A stretch of DNA of 64,000 nt, from contig NZ_QRAI01000001.1 in the NCBI RefSeq assembly GCF_014336955.1, positions 248,001-312,000 of the forward strand, given 5' to 3'. Position numbers and translations under genes: made by a program. This document shows, piece after piece, positions 25,440 through 34,047 of the stretch (its first letter is position 1; each line of letters begins with the position of its first letter). Source of the stretch: Saccharophagus sp. K07 (lineage in GTDB: Bacteria; Pseudomonadota; Gammaproteobacteria; Pseudomonadales; Cellvibrionaceae). A model generated the notes under the pieces. That model was not told where the DNA came from. It did not search any database and worked only from the letters and a program-made list of their open reading frames with translations.

Positions 25440-26467
25440 GACTGACTTTCCACCACTGCTGAATTTTCGGCTTTATGTTTGCGGGCGAAAAAACCGCGGA
25501 TTTGTCCGCGCAGAATCGGCGATTGCAACAGCAACACCGTAACAATGATCAGCGACTTGATCAGCAGGTTAAATTTCGGATCTATGCCGCTCATGATGAT
25601 GGTGGTGGTCATGGCCTGAATAATCAAAACACCAATCAAGGTTAGTGGCAGAGAAAAACGCCCGCCCGCTAGAGATGCGCCGCCAAGTACCACGGCGAGA
25701 ATCGCGTCCAATTCCAGCCAGAGTCCCGCGTTATTGGCATCGGCGCCGTGAATATCCGCTGTAATAATCATGCCCGCAACCGCTGCGCACAGGCCGGACA
25801 TCACATACACCGACCATTTGATGGTGCGCACTGGAATACCGATATAGGAACTGGCTTTGGGATTGCAGCCGCTCGCCTCGATAAACAATCCCATTGCGGT
25901 GAGACGCACAAACGCCTGCGCCAATAAAAAAATGCCCAGGGTAATCACCACAGGGGAGGGCAGGCCAAAAATAGAGCCGACGCCTATAGAGGCAAACGCG
26001 GGATTTTGGAAAGTGACGATTTGGCCGTCGTTGATCAGCTGCGCGATACCACGCCCGGCCACCATCAAAACCAATGTGGCAACTATAGGTTGGATACCGA
26101 AAAAACTCACCAAACCGCCATTGACTGCGCCAGCAACCACGCCGACAAACAAACCTGCGAGCACGATTAGCGAAATGGAATCGATCGAACTGTTGAGCAG
26201 ATTGGCGCACACGGCTCCTGTGATAGCGATAACCGCACCCACACTCAAATCAATGCCCCCGGTGGCAATCACCAACGACATGCCAATCGCCAAAAGCGCA
26301 CAGGGCGCGCTGCGGTTGAGCACGTCCACCAAACTGCCGTAAAGCCGCCCGTCCTTGAATTCCAGATGGAAAAATTCCGGACTCAAAATCAGGTTGGTGA
26401 GCAGAATCAGCGCCAGTGCCACAACCGGCAGCAGGAATCGTGAATCGAATAATTGAATCGTTCGCAT
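25436..26467 (-). CDS. ytfT: Furanose ABC importer permease (YtfT-like)
   Basis: The first of two permeases of the importer. From the ATG at 26467 it has 343 residues with about ten membrane segments and the family loop GGIDLSVGAVIA. The frame stays open to 26521, but that start would lie inside the ATPase gene; 26467 falls four bases after its stop. It pairs with the YjfF-like permease, the next gene, overlapping it by four bases. Confidence 0.88.
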   Translation of the reverse strand: MRTIQLFDSRFLLPVVALALILLTNLILSPEFFHLEFKDGRLYGSLVDVLNRSAPCALLAIGMSLVIATGGIDLSVGAVIAITGAVCANLLNSSIDSISLIVLAGLFVGVVAGAVNGGLVSFFGIQPIVATLVLMVAGRGIAQLINDGQIVTFQNPAFASIGVGSIFGLPSPVVITLGIFLLAQAFVRLTAMGLFIEASGCNPKASSYIGIPVRTIKWSVYVMSGLCAAVAGMIITADIHGADANNAGLWLELDAILAVVLGGASLAGGRFSLPLTLIGVLIIQAMTTTIIMSGIDPKFNLLIKSLIIVTVLLLQSPILRGQIRGFFARKHKAENSAVVESQS

Positions 26468-26471
26468 AGAA

Positions 26472-27980
26472 TCAAACCGGTGTGGCGATGGCCGACAGTA
26501 CGGAATTTTCCGTAATGGCATCGCCTTCGATCATGCCGACCATTTTTTTATCGCGCATGATAATAACTTTGTTACTGAAGGCGACCAGCTCCTCGATTTC
26601 GGAGGACGCGACTATCAGCGTCATGCCCTCAGCGCACAATTTGCGGATCAATTCGAGAATTTCCGCGTGCGCACCTATATCGATACCGCGAGTCGGTTCA
26701 TCGAGAATAAAAATTTGCGGCTTGGTCATCAGCCAGCGCGCCAGAATCACTTTTTGCTGGTTGCCGCCGCTGAGTTGCCCGATGGGTTTTTCCGCATCGC
26801 TACAAACGATTTTTAATGCGCGTATGGCTTCGTCCACCAGTGCTTTTTGCTGTTGCGCACGTATCGGACGCCACCAGCCTTTTTGCGCCTGCAGGGCGAG
26901 CAGCAGGTTTTCCCGCACACTCAAAGGATCGACTATGCCTTCAGTTTTGCGATCTTCCGGACACAGGGCAAAGCCTTTTTTGATGGCAGCGGCGGGCGAG
27001 TTGGGACGGAATTCTTTGCCAGCCAAGGACACTTTGCCGGAAGTGACGTGACTCAAGCCGAACAACATGGAGCAGATTTCGCTGCGGCCGGAACCGAGCA
27101 ATCCGGCAAGTCCAATGGCGTCACCCTGGCGTGCTTTGAAATTCAATTGTTCAACGCCGTTGGCGATGGTGACAGAATCCGCCTCCAACAACACATCTTC
27201 TTCGCGACCGGCGGGCGGGCAGTGATGCGACAGGTGTTCGAGCGCGTGTAATTCTTTGCCGAGCATATGCGCAACCAGCTCATTGCGCGGCAGTGCGTTG
27301 GTCGCAAAAGTGCCGACGCGTTCGCCGTTGCGCAAAATCGTAATGCGATCGGTAACTTCGTAAACCTGATCGAGAAAATGGGTGACGAATAAAATGGCCA
27401 CACCGCTGTCACGCAGATCGCGCATTACACGAAATAACAGCGCTACTTCGCGCGCGTCGAGGCTCGCGGTAGGTTCGTCGAGAATCAAAACTTTTGCAGA
27501 ACAATCCACCGCGCGCGCAATGGCAACCAGTTGTTGCACGGCAATGGAATAAGAGGAGAGTGGTTCGTTGACGTTAATGTCGAGGTCGAAACGTTTTAGC
27601 AGTTCAGTGGCGCGGGCGCGAATTTTTTTCCACTGAATACAACCGAAGCGGCGCGGCTCGCGTCCGAGATAAAGATTGTGCGCAACGCTGAGATTCGGCA
27701 GTAGATTGACTTCCTGATACACAGTGCTGATGCCCAGCTTCTGGGCATCGCTCGGTGTCTGCGGCGATATGGTTTTATCGCCGAGAATAATTTCGCCACC
27801 ATCCGCCGAATAAGCGCCCGTCATCACTTTAATTAAAGTGGATTTGCCAGCGCCGTTTTCGCCGAGAAGCGCGTGGATTTCGCCTGCTCTCAGTTCCAGG
27901 TCAACGCTGCGCAATACGCTGACCCGATTAAAACTCTTACAAATTTTATTGAGCTGTAACGCCGCTGGTCGCGCAGTCAT
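26472..27980 (-). CDS. ytfR: Furanose ABC importer ATPase, two fused nucleotide-binding domains (YtfR-like)
   Basis: Drives sugar import with ATP. The 502 residues hold two ABC domains. The first has Walker A GENGAGKST, Walker B ILDEPTASLD and an altered signature LSSYSIAVQQ. The second has a degenerate Walker A (GLLGSGRSE), signature LSGGNQQK and Walker B ILDEPTRGID. This asymmetry is normal for the RbsA/AraG/YtfR class. It starts five bases after the binding-protein stop and ends four bases before the first permease. Confidence 0.9.
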   Translation of the reverse strand: MTARPAALQLNKICKSFNRVSVLRSVDLELRAGEIHALLGENGAGKSTLIKVMTGAYSADGGEIILGDKTISPQTPSDAQKLGISTVYQEVNLLPNLSVAHNLYLGREPRRFGCIQWKKIRARATELLKRFDLDINVNEPLSSYSIAVQQLVAIARAVDCSAKVLILDEPTASLDAREVALLFRVMRDLRDSGVAILFVTHFLDQVYEVTDRITILRNGERVGTFATNALPRNELVAHMLGKELHALEHLSHHCPPAGREEDVLLEADSVTIANGVEQLNFKARQGDAIGLAGLLGSGRSEICSMLFGLSHVTSGKVSLAGKEFRPNSPAAAIKKGFALCPEDRKTEGIVDPLSVRENLLLALQAQKGWWRPIRAQQQKALVDEAIRALKIVCSDAEKPIGQLSGGNQQKVILARWLMTKPQIFILDEPTRGIDIGAHAEILELIRKLCAEGMTLIVASSEIEELVAFSNKVIIMRDKKMVGMIEGDAITENSVLSAIATPV

Positions 27981-27985
27981 GGGAA

Positions 27986-28963
27986 TTACTTCTTGCGCTT
28001 GGCGTATTCTTCGGCGGCGGTTTCCTGGGTGTAGACGCCACCGTCAACGGTAATCAGTTTTGGAATATCCCGTTTTCCGCTCAAATAAGCTTCGATCGCA
28101 TCAAATGCCGGGCCGCCCATATGCGGACTCAATTCCACTGTGGCATTGGTGTCGCCATCAGCCATGGCTTTGAAAATATCCGGCACTGCATCGACGGAGA
28201 CGATCAAAATATCTTTGCCAGGATTCAGCCCTGCTTCTTTAATGGCGAGCACAGCACCCAATGCCATTTCGTCATTGTGGGCCCACACAGCGCAGATATT
28301 TTTGCCGCCTTGTTCCGCCTTCAAGAACGCTTCCATCACCTCTTTGCCTTTGCTGCGGGTGAATTCACCGGTCTGAGAGCGAATGATTTTGGCATCTGGG
28401 TAAGCGGAGATCACTTCTTTGAAGCCGGCCATACGGTCGATAGCGGCGGTTGCACCTACGGTGCCTTGCAACTCGACGATATTGCAGGTGCCGCCCGTGG
28501 CTTCCATCAACCAGCGCGCGGCTTTGCGGCCTTCTTCGACGAAGTCGGAGGCGATACGGGTGAGAAAGAGGGAGTCGTCATCCAGGGCCATATTGCGGTC
28601 GACAATCACCACTGGGATGCCCGCGCGTTTGGCTTCCACCAAGACAGGCTTCCAACCGGTTTCCACCACTGGGGCAACCACTATGGCGTCTACGCCCTGG
28701 GCGATAAAACTGCGGATCGCTTTGATTTGGTTTTCCTGCTTTTGCTGGGCATCGGAAAACTTCAGGTCGATGCCACGACGGGCGGCTTCAGCTTTTACCG
28801 ATTCCGAAAAGGAAGTGCGCCAGCTGCTTTCGGAGCCGACTTGGGAGAAGCCGATCACCAGGGCTTTTTTCCCCTGATTGCCATGATCATGATCAGCTTG
28901 TTTTCCGGATTCACCGCAGCCTACGAAGGCGAGCAGGCATGCCAGCAGATAGATGATTCGCAT
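27986..28963 (-). CDS. ytfQ: Sugar-binding lipoprotein of the furanose importer (YtfQ-like)
   Basis: Periplasmic receptor for the importer. The 325 residues start with a lipoprotein signal (LLAFVGCGE), a short histidine-rich linker, then two lobes of the ribose/galactose-binding type (PF13407). Family marks are VIGFSQVGSESSWR at the start of the first lobe, PVVIVDR and WAHNDEMALGA. The YtfQ family prefers furanose forms of sugars. A lipid anchor on a Gram-negative binding protein is less usual than a soluble one. A 78-base gap separates it from the upstream semialdehyde dehydrogenase, so an internal promoter is possible. Confidence 0.88.
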   Translation of the reverse strand: MRIIYLLACLLAFVGCGESGKQADHDHGNQGKKALVIGFSQVGSESSWRTSFSESVKAEAARRGIDLKFSDAQQKQENQIKAIRSFIAQGVDAIVVAPVVETGWKPVLVEAKRAGIPVVIVDRNMALDDDSLFLTRIASDFVEEGRKAARWLMEATGGTCNIVELQGTVGATAAIDRMAGFKEVISAYPDAKIIRSQTGEFTRSKGKEVMEAFLKAEQGGKNICAVWAHNDEMALGAVLAIKEAGLNPGKDILIVSVDAVPDIFKAMADGDTNATVELSPHMGGPAFDAIEAYLSGKRDIPKLITVDGGVYTQETAAEEYAKRKK

Positions 28964-29041
28964 AAGTAACCCTGTTTCATTATTTTTATCGTTGACTGTT
29001 AAGGCTCGCCGGACCGAACGAGCCGCTGCAAGGTCAGCCTA

Positions 29042-30637
29042 TCAAGCGATAGGCTCAGCCGTTCTGACTCCATTGACCAGTCTGGTGATACCCAGCGGGT
29101 TGTGGTTGCGCAGAGCGGGTGGCAAAAGCGCTTCTGGGTAGTTCTGATAACAAACGGGACGGACAAAACGCATAATCGCATTAGTCCCCACTGAGGTAAA
29201 ACGGGCATCCGAGGTTGCCGGGAAGGGGCCGCCGTGTACCATTGAATGACACACTTCCACCCCTGTCGGGAAGCCGTTGACGACCAAGCGGCCCGCCATT
29301 TCGACCAACTGGTCGGCCAGAGCAGCAAAGTCGGCCAATTCCTGTTCTGTGCCGTGCAGGGTAGCGGTAAGTTGCCCCGGCAGCTTGCGCGCCGCATTCA
29401 GCATTTCGCTCTCGTCGCGGCAGCGAATGATGATGGACGCGGGACCGAAGGTTTCTTCCAAAAGTTCGGGTTTTTCCAGAATGGTCGCTGCGGTGCTGCC
29501 AAACAAAGTCACCTGTGAATAGAACCCTTTCTGCCCGTCCGGCGCTTTACCCTGAGCGAGAATTTGCAGATCACCCGCGCTAATGCGCTCGTCCAACGCC
29601 TTCCCAAACGAATCACAGATACGATCGTTCAGCATCACAGCGGGAGCGGCGTCTGCGACAAGTTTGCTCGCTGCGGCGATGAATTCCTCCAGGTGCGGGC
29701 CTTCAACCGCAAACACCAAGCCTGGCTTCACACAGAACTGGCCGGAACCCATGGTGAATGAACTGACGAACCCGGCCGCCAGACTTGCGGCGTTGTTCTT
29801 CAGAGCCTGGGGCAGCAGGAACATAGGGTTGACGCTGCCCATCTCTGCAAACACAGGGATAGGGTCGGGACGCTGATTGGCAAGTGCAACCAGAGCGCTA
29901 CCGCCGGCAAAGGAACCGGTAAAGCCCACGGCTTTCACCGCCGGCGCCTTGACCAGTTGGGCTCCGACTGCGTGGCCTTGGTCGATCAGAAACGAGAAAA
30001 CACCGCGCGGCAGGTCTGCTTGATTGACCGCCTTGGCAATGGCCTGGGCGACCAGTTCGCTGGTGCCCGGATGAGCCGGGTGACCTTTGACTATAACAGG
30101 GCAACCGGCGGCGAGAGCTGCCGCTGTATCGCCACCAGCAACGGAAAAGGCGAGGGGGAAGTTGCTTGCGCCAAATACGACTACCGGGCCGATCGGCTGA
30201 TTGATATGGCGGATATCCGGCCGCGGCAGAGGTTGACGGTCGGGAAGTGCGGTATCGATGCGCGCGTCGAGATAGTCGCCGGATTCGATATAGCTGGCAA
30301 ACATGCGCAATTGGTTGCAGGTGCGGGCGCGCTCGCCTTCAGCGCGGGCACGTGGATAACCAGTTTCTTCTGAGACGCGCTCCAATAATTCGTCGCCGAG
30401 CTCCATTATTTGATCGGCGCAGCTGCGCAGAAAATCCGCGCGCACATTCAACGGTGTGTGCTTGAATTTTTTGCTGGCCGCCTCGGCCATGCGCACCGCT
30501 GCTTCGACTTGCCGATTGGAGGCAATGGAAATTGCCGGCATCAAACGCTTTCCGTTGGTCGGATTGACTGCGTGGAATGCTCCGCCGTCGCCAGCGGTCC
30601 ACTCACCGCCAATTAATTGTTTCCCCGAAATCGTCAT
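29042..30637 (-). CDS. 2-Oxoglutarate semialdehyde dehydrogenase
   Basis: Oxidises 2-oxoglutarate semialdehyde to 2-oxoglutarate with NAD(P), the last step of the arabinose pathway. The 531 residues form an aldehyde dehydrogenase. The catalytic cysteine lies in GSGQFCVKPG and the general-base glutamate in FAEMGSVNP; the cofactor loop GFTGSFAGG is present. Length and motifs fit the ketoglutarate semialdehyde dehydrogenase branch of bacterial L-arabinose, D-xylose and hydroxyproline catabolism. A GTG at 30643 gives two more residues, but the ATG at 30637 is preceded by GGAG at six bases and is preferred. It starts 15 bases after the SDR stop. Cytoplasmic. Confidence 0.87.
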   Translation of the reverse strand: MTISGKQLIGGEWTAGDGGAFHAVNPTNGKRLMPAISIASNRQVEAAVRMAEAASKKFKHTPLNVRADFLRSCADQIMELGDELLERVSEETGYPRARAEGERARTCNQLRMFASYIESGDYLDARIDTALPDRQPLPRPDIRHINQPIGPVVVFGASNFPLAFSVAGGDTAAALAAGCPVIVKGHPAHPGTSELVAQAIAKAVNQADLPRGVFSFLIDQGHAVGAQLVKAPAVKAVGFTGSFAGGSALVALANQRPDPIPVFAEMGSVNPMFLLPQALKNNAASLAAGFVSSFTMGSGQFCVKPGLVFAVEGPHLEEFIAAASKLVADAAPAVMLNDRICDSFGKALDERISAGDLQILAQGKAPDGQKGFYSQVTLFGSTAATILEKPELLEETFGPASIIIRCRDESEMLNAARKLPGQLTATLHGTEQELADFAALADQLVEMAGRLVVNGFPTGVEVCHSMVHGGPFPATSDARFTSVGTNAIMRFVRPVCYQNYPEALLPPALRNHNPLGITRLVNGVRTAEPIA

Positions 30638-30652
30638 GTTCACTCCAATTAA

Positions 30653-31423
30653 TCAGATCCAGCCGCCGTCGACGATAAAATTTTGTGCTGTGCACATTTT
30701 GCTGTCGTCAGAGGCGAGAAAAAGTGCCATCGCGCAAATGTCATCTGGCATAAGGCGATCTTTCAAGCACTGGCTGCGCTGAATATCTTTTAAGGTTTCT
30801 TCGTTCACCCAATCCCGCAATTGCCGTTCGGTCATAACCCAGCCGGGAATAAGGGTGTTGATACGAATATTGTCTTTGCCGAGATCGCGCGCAAGTCCGC
30901 GCGTTAATCCTTCCATGGCGGCTTTTGACGTGGTGTAACCCGTCATATTTCCCTGGCATTCGTACCAGCTCATGGAGCCGAAATTAATAATCGATCCACT
31001 GCCGAGGGATTTCATTTGCGGATAGACCGCCTGAATGGCAAAAAATGCGTGACGCAAATTGACGTTGATGCGACTGTTCCAATAATTTTCATCAATCGTA
31101 CGAAAATCGTGGCGAGTATCGCTGGCAGCGTTATTCAACAATACGCTGATAGGACCAATTTCGTCGCAGACGATATTTATCGTGTTTTGTAATTCTGCCG
31201 TTTGGGTGATATCGCAGAAAAAAAATCGCGGAGCGGTTACACCTTGAATTTCGCTGAGGCGTTTGCACAGCTGCTCGGCATCGCTCTCCAAAATATCGAC
31301 AAATGCCACGCGCGCGCCCTGACGGCAAAACGCCTCCACTAAAGCAGCGCCTATACCGGAAGCTCCACCGGTAATAAAAACCACTTTGTCTTTAAGACTC
31401 GGGTATGAATTGCTGAGCGCCAT
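30653..31423 (-). CDS. SDR-family sugar dehydrogenase, probably L-arabinose 1-dehydrogenase
   Basis: Likely oxidises L-arabinose to L-arabinono-lactone, step one of the pathway. The 256 residues show the short-chain dehydrogenase set: cofactor loop TGGASGIG, NNAAS, catalytic serine in NFGSMSWYE and YTTSK. An acidic residue after the second beta-strand (FVDILES) suggests NAD preference. SDRs act on many sugars, so L-arabinose is inferred from the gene order IlvD-SDR-semialdehyde dehydrogenase-transporter-lactonase. It lies 53 bases after the dehydratase gene. Confidence 0.82.
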   Translation of the reverse strand: MALSNSYPSLKDKVVFITGGASGIGAALVEAFCRQGARVAFVDILESDAEQLCKRLSEIQGVTAPRFFFCDITQTAELQNTINIVCDEIGPISVLLNNAASDTRHDFRTIDENYWNSRINVNLRHAFFAIQAVYPQMKSLGSGSIINFGSMSWYECQGNMTGYTTSKAAMEGLTRGLARDLGKDNIRINTLIPGWVMTERQLRDWVNEETLKDIQRSQCLKDRLMPDDICAMALFLASDDSKMCTAQNFIVDGGWI

Positions 31424-31476
31424 AAATGGAGTTCTCGTAAATCAAGACGTACAGGTTTCTAACTAAGGGTGTTGTC

Positions 31477-33210
31477 TCAGTGAGAATGCGCAGGAACATC
31501 CGCGCCGCGACAACCCACCAGAAAATCAAAATCGCAGCCTTCATCCGCTTGCAATACATGCTTGCGGTAGAGCTCGAGATAGCCGCCGGTTTTGATGAAC
31601 GGTTGATTTTTTTTCAGCACCTCAATGCGCGCTGCAATTTCTTCATCGCTCACTTCCAGATGCAGCACACCATTTTCCGCATCCAGCATAATCATGTCGC
31701 CGTCTTGTACTGCGGCGAGAGGGCCGAATTCCATCGCTTCCGGTGCGACGTGAAGAACGACTGTGCCGAACGCGGTTCCGCTCATGCGTGCGTCGGAAAT
31801 ACGCACCATGTCGGTCACGCCTTTTTTCAAGATTTTTGCGGGCAGCGTCATATTGCCAACTTCCGCCATGCCGGGATAACCCTTCGGCCCGCAATTTTTC
31901 ATCACCATGATGCAGGTTTCGTCGATATCCAGCGCCTCATCATCAATTCGGGCTTTGTAGTCGTCGAAATTGTTGAACACTACGGCGCGGCCGCGGTGTT
32001 TCATCAAGTGAGGGCTGGCGGCGGAGGCTTTCAATACGGCGCCACGCGGAGCCAAATTGCCGCGCACAATGCAGATGCCGCCGTTTTTAACCAATGGGTT
32101 TTCGAAGGTTCGAATAACGTCATCGTTGTAGCAAGCAGCGGATTGAACGTTTTCCCAGATGCTGCGGCCGTTGGCGGTCAAGGCATCTTTTTCCAGCAAA
32201 TTGTTCTCGCCCAGGCGGCGCAGTACCACAGGCAGGCCGCCCGAGTAGTAGAAGTCTTCCATCAAGTGTTTGCCGGAGGGCAACAGGTTGACCAGTGTTG
32301 GGACGTTTTTACCGTAGGTCTGCCAGTCGTCGAGTGACAGCTCAACGCCGATGCGCTGGGCAATGGCTTTCAGATGGATAACGGCGTTGGTGGAACCGCC
32401 GATGGCTGCGTTGGTGCGTATGGCGTTGATAAAGGCTTCGCGTGTGAGGATCTTACTCAGCCTTAAATCCTCTTCGACCATTTCCACAATGCGCATGCCG
32501 GAAAGGTGGGCCAAGGCATAACGGCGGGAGTCGACAGCGGGAATAGCAGCGTTGTGGGGCAGGGAGGTGCCGAGTGACTCGGCCATACAGGCCATAGTGG
32601 ACGCTGTTCCCATGGTGTTACAGCTTCCCGCAGAGCGGGACATGCCCACCTCCGCAGTGAGAAATTCTTCCAGAGAAATCTCGCCCGTTTTCAATTTTTC
32701 GTGCATTTGCCAGACAAGCGTGCCAGACCCCACATCTTTTCCTTGATGTTTACCATTGAGCATAGGCCCGCCGGAGACTACTATGGCCGGAACGTCACAA
32801 CTGGCTGCACCCATCAGCAGTGCCGGGGTGGTTTTGTCACATCCGACTAGAAGTACCACGCCGTCGATGGGATTCCCGCGAATGGCTTCTTCCACATCCA
32901 TGGAAGCCAAATTGCGCGTCAGCATGGCAGTAGGGCGAAGATTGGATTCGCCATTGGAAAAAACCGGGAACTCAACGGGAAATCCGCCAGCCTCGTAAAT
33001 ACCTTGTTTTACGCGATCGGCGATTTGGCGCAAATGAGCATTACAGGGGGTCAGTTCTGACCAGGTATTGCAGATGCCGATGACAGGTTTTCCTTTGAAT
33101 TGATGCTCTGGAATTCCTTGATTTTTCATCCAGCTGCGATACATAAAACCGTTTTTGTCATTGGTCCCAAACCATTGGGATGACCGTAAACTTCTCTTCG
33201 GTTTGCTCAT
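31477..33210 (-). CDS. IlvD/Edd-family sugar-acid dehydratase, probably L-arabinonate dehydratase
   Basis: Removes water from L-arabinonate to give 2-keto-3-deoxy-L-arabinonate, step three. The 577 residues belong to the IlvD/Edd family with an iron-sulphur cluster. Candidate cluster cysteines are in ICNTWSELTPC, VGCDKTTPA and SAGSCNTMGTAST. The length and the pentonate-type motifs (SRSAGSCNT, MSGTAFGTVVLHV) fit arabonate/xylonate dehydratases better than dihydroxyacid dehydratase. It is the first gene of the eight-gene operon and diverges from the GntR gene across a 118-base region holding the perfect ATCATATGAT palindrome, so its transcription is probably regulated there. Confidence 0.88.
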   Translation of the reverse strand: MSKPKRSLRSSQWFGTNDKNGFMYRSWMKNQGIPEHQFKGKPVIGICNTWSELTPCNAHLRQIADRVKQGIYEAGGFPVEFPVFSNGESNLRPTAMLTRNLASMDVEEAIRGNPIDGVVLLVGCDKTTPALLMGAASCDVPAIVVSGGPMLNGKHQGKDVGSGTLVWQMHEKLKTGEISLEEFLTAEVGMSRSAGSCNTMGTASTMACMAESLGTSLPHNAAIPAVDSRRYALAHLSGMRIVEMVEEDLRLSKILTREAFINAIRTNAAIGGSTNAVIHLKAIAQRIGVELSLDDWQTYGKNVPTLVNLLPSGKHLMEDFYYSGGLPVVLRRLGENNLLEKDALTANGRSIWENVQSAACYNDDVIRTFENPLVKNGGICIVRGNLAPRGAVLKASAASPHLMKHRGRAVVFNNFDDYKARIDDEALDIDETCIMVMKNCGPKGYPGMAEVGNMTLPAKILKKGVTDMVRISDARMSGTAFGTVVLHVAPEAMEFGPLAAVQDGDMIMLDAENGVLHLEVSDEEIAARIEVLKKNQPFIKTGGYLELYRKHVLQADEGCDFDFLVGCRGADVPAHSH

Positions 33211-33268
33211 GGAGAATCAATCTTTGTTAGGGGCGATTTAAAGCATACATAATAGCCCATTGGGCTCG

Positions 33269-33296
33269 TTGCTTTTCAATCATCATATGATATAGT
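33269..33296 (+). promoter_or_regulatory. Candidate promoter of the GntR gene overlapping the palindrome
   Basis: TTGCTT (33269-33274) and TATAGT (33291-33296) lie 16 bases apart and would fit a weak sigma-70 promoter. The palindrome 33282-33291 sits between and touches the minus-ten box, so a bound repressor would block it. Only a sequence reading. Confidence 0.4.
33282..33291. promoter_or_regulatory. ATCATATGAT palindrome (site 3, perfect) between dehydratase and GntR genes
   Basis: Perfect ten-base palindrome in the divergent gap between the eight-gene operon (first start 33210) and the GntR gene (start 33329). GntR/FadR-type proteins commonly bind short palindromes near their own genes, which makes this the best candidate for the regulator's own operator. 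Confidence 0.6.
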
Positions 33297-33328
33297 CTGT
33301 CAGATTACGAGATCAAGCTGTCACAAAT

Positions 33329-34036
33329 ATGCAAACCAAACAATTTCAACCAAAAAATTTAAACGCCCAGACGGTTGATCTTTTGGGACAGAGAATTGTT
33401 CGAGGTCATTATAAGGAAGGACAACAATTACCGATTGAACCGGAATTGTGTGCCGAATTCGGAGTAAGTCGTCCGATTGTTCGGGAAGCCACCAAAATAT
33501 TGATTGCAAAAGGACTTTTAAACTCAAAACCAAAAGTTGGCACGATCGTGCAAAGCAAGGATCGCTGGAATTTGTTAGATCCAGATGTTTTGCATTGGGT
33601 CACACAATCATTACCCGCTAATGAATTTCTCGACATGTTGTTTGAAGCGCGCATGGCCATTGAGCCGAGTGCAGCTGCTCTGGCAGCGGAAAAAGCGACA
33701 GATGAAGATGTCGAAAAAATTGCCAGCGCATATCGCGGAATGGTAAATGCGAAAACCATCGCCGAATCCATAGAGCCGGATGTTCGGTTTCACCAGGCTA
33801 TTTTGGATGCAACCCATAACGACGTGATTCGTTACATCGGGCATACGCTCCATAATGCCATCGCAATTTCCATCAGTCTGACTTCCTGGCACGAACAAAT
33901 TCATGAATTGTCGCTGCAACGACATGAAGCCGTCTATAAGGCAATAGCGGCAAAAAACCCTGCAAAAGCCGATAAAGCTGTGCGCACTTTATTGCAGGAT
34001 TCACGTCAGGATTTCGATAAAAAATATTCTCGTTGA
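33329..34036 (+). CDS. GntR-family (FadR subgroup) transcriptional regulator, probable arabinose regulator
   Basis: Likely represses the arabinose operon until a sugar acid binds. The 235 residues have an N-terminal winged helix (about 10-75, with SRPIVREATKILIAKGLL) and a C-terminal FCD ligand domain (about 95-225). The FCD metal/ligand histidines and acids are visible in DVRFHQAILDATH and QRHEAVY. The gene diverges from the dehydratase and is followed after 11 bases by the FAH-family gene, suggesting co-transcription. Its ribosome site is weak. Pathway regulators of this class usually respond to a keto-deoxy or aldonic acid intermediate; which one is unknown. Confidence 0.88.
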   Translation: MQTKQFQPKNLNAQTVDLLGQRIVRGHYKEGQQLPIEPELCAEFGVSRPIVREATKILIAKGLLNSKPKVGTIVQSKDRWNLLDPDVLHWVTQSLPANEFLDMLFEARMAIEPSAAALAAEKATDEDVEKIASAYRGMVNAKTIAESIEPDVRFHQAILDATHNDVIRYIGHTLHNAIAISISLTSWHEQIHELSLQRHEAVYKAIAAKNPAKADKAVRTLLQDSRQDFDKKYSR

Positions 34037-34047
34037 TTAATTAAATA

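Noticed and set aside
28121-28969. Plus-strand open frame (282 codons) opposite the sugar-binding lipoprotein
   Set aside because: It mirrors a clear binding-protein gene and has no signal, motif or ribosome site of its own.
31480-32337. Plus-strand open frame (285 codons) opposite the IlvD-type dehydratase
   Set aside because: The minus strand carries the dehydratase motifs; the plus frame is a shadow.
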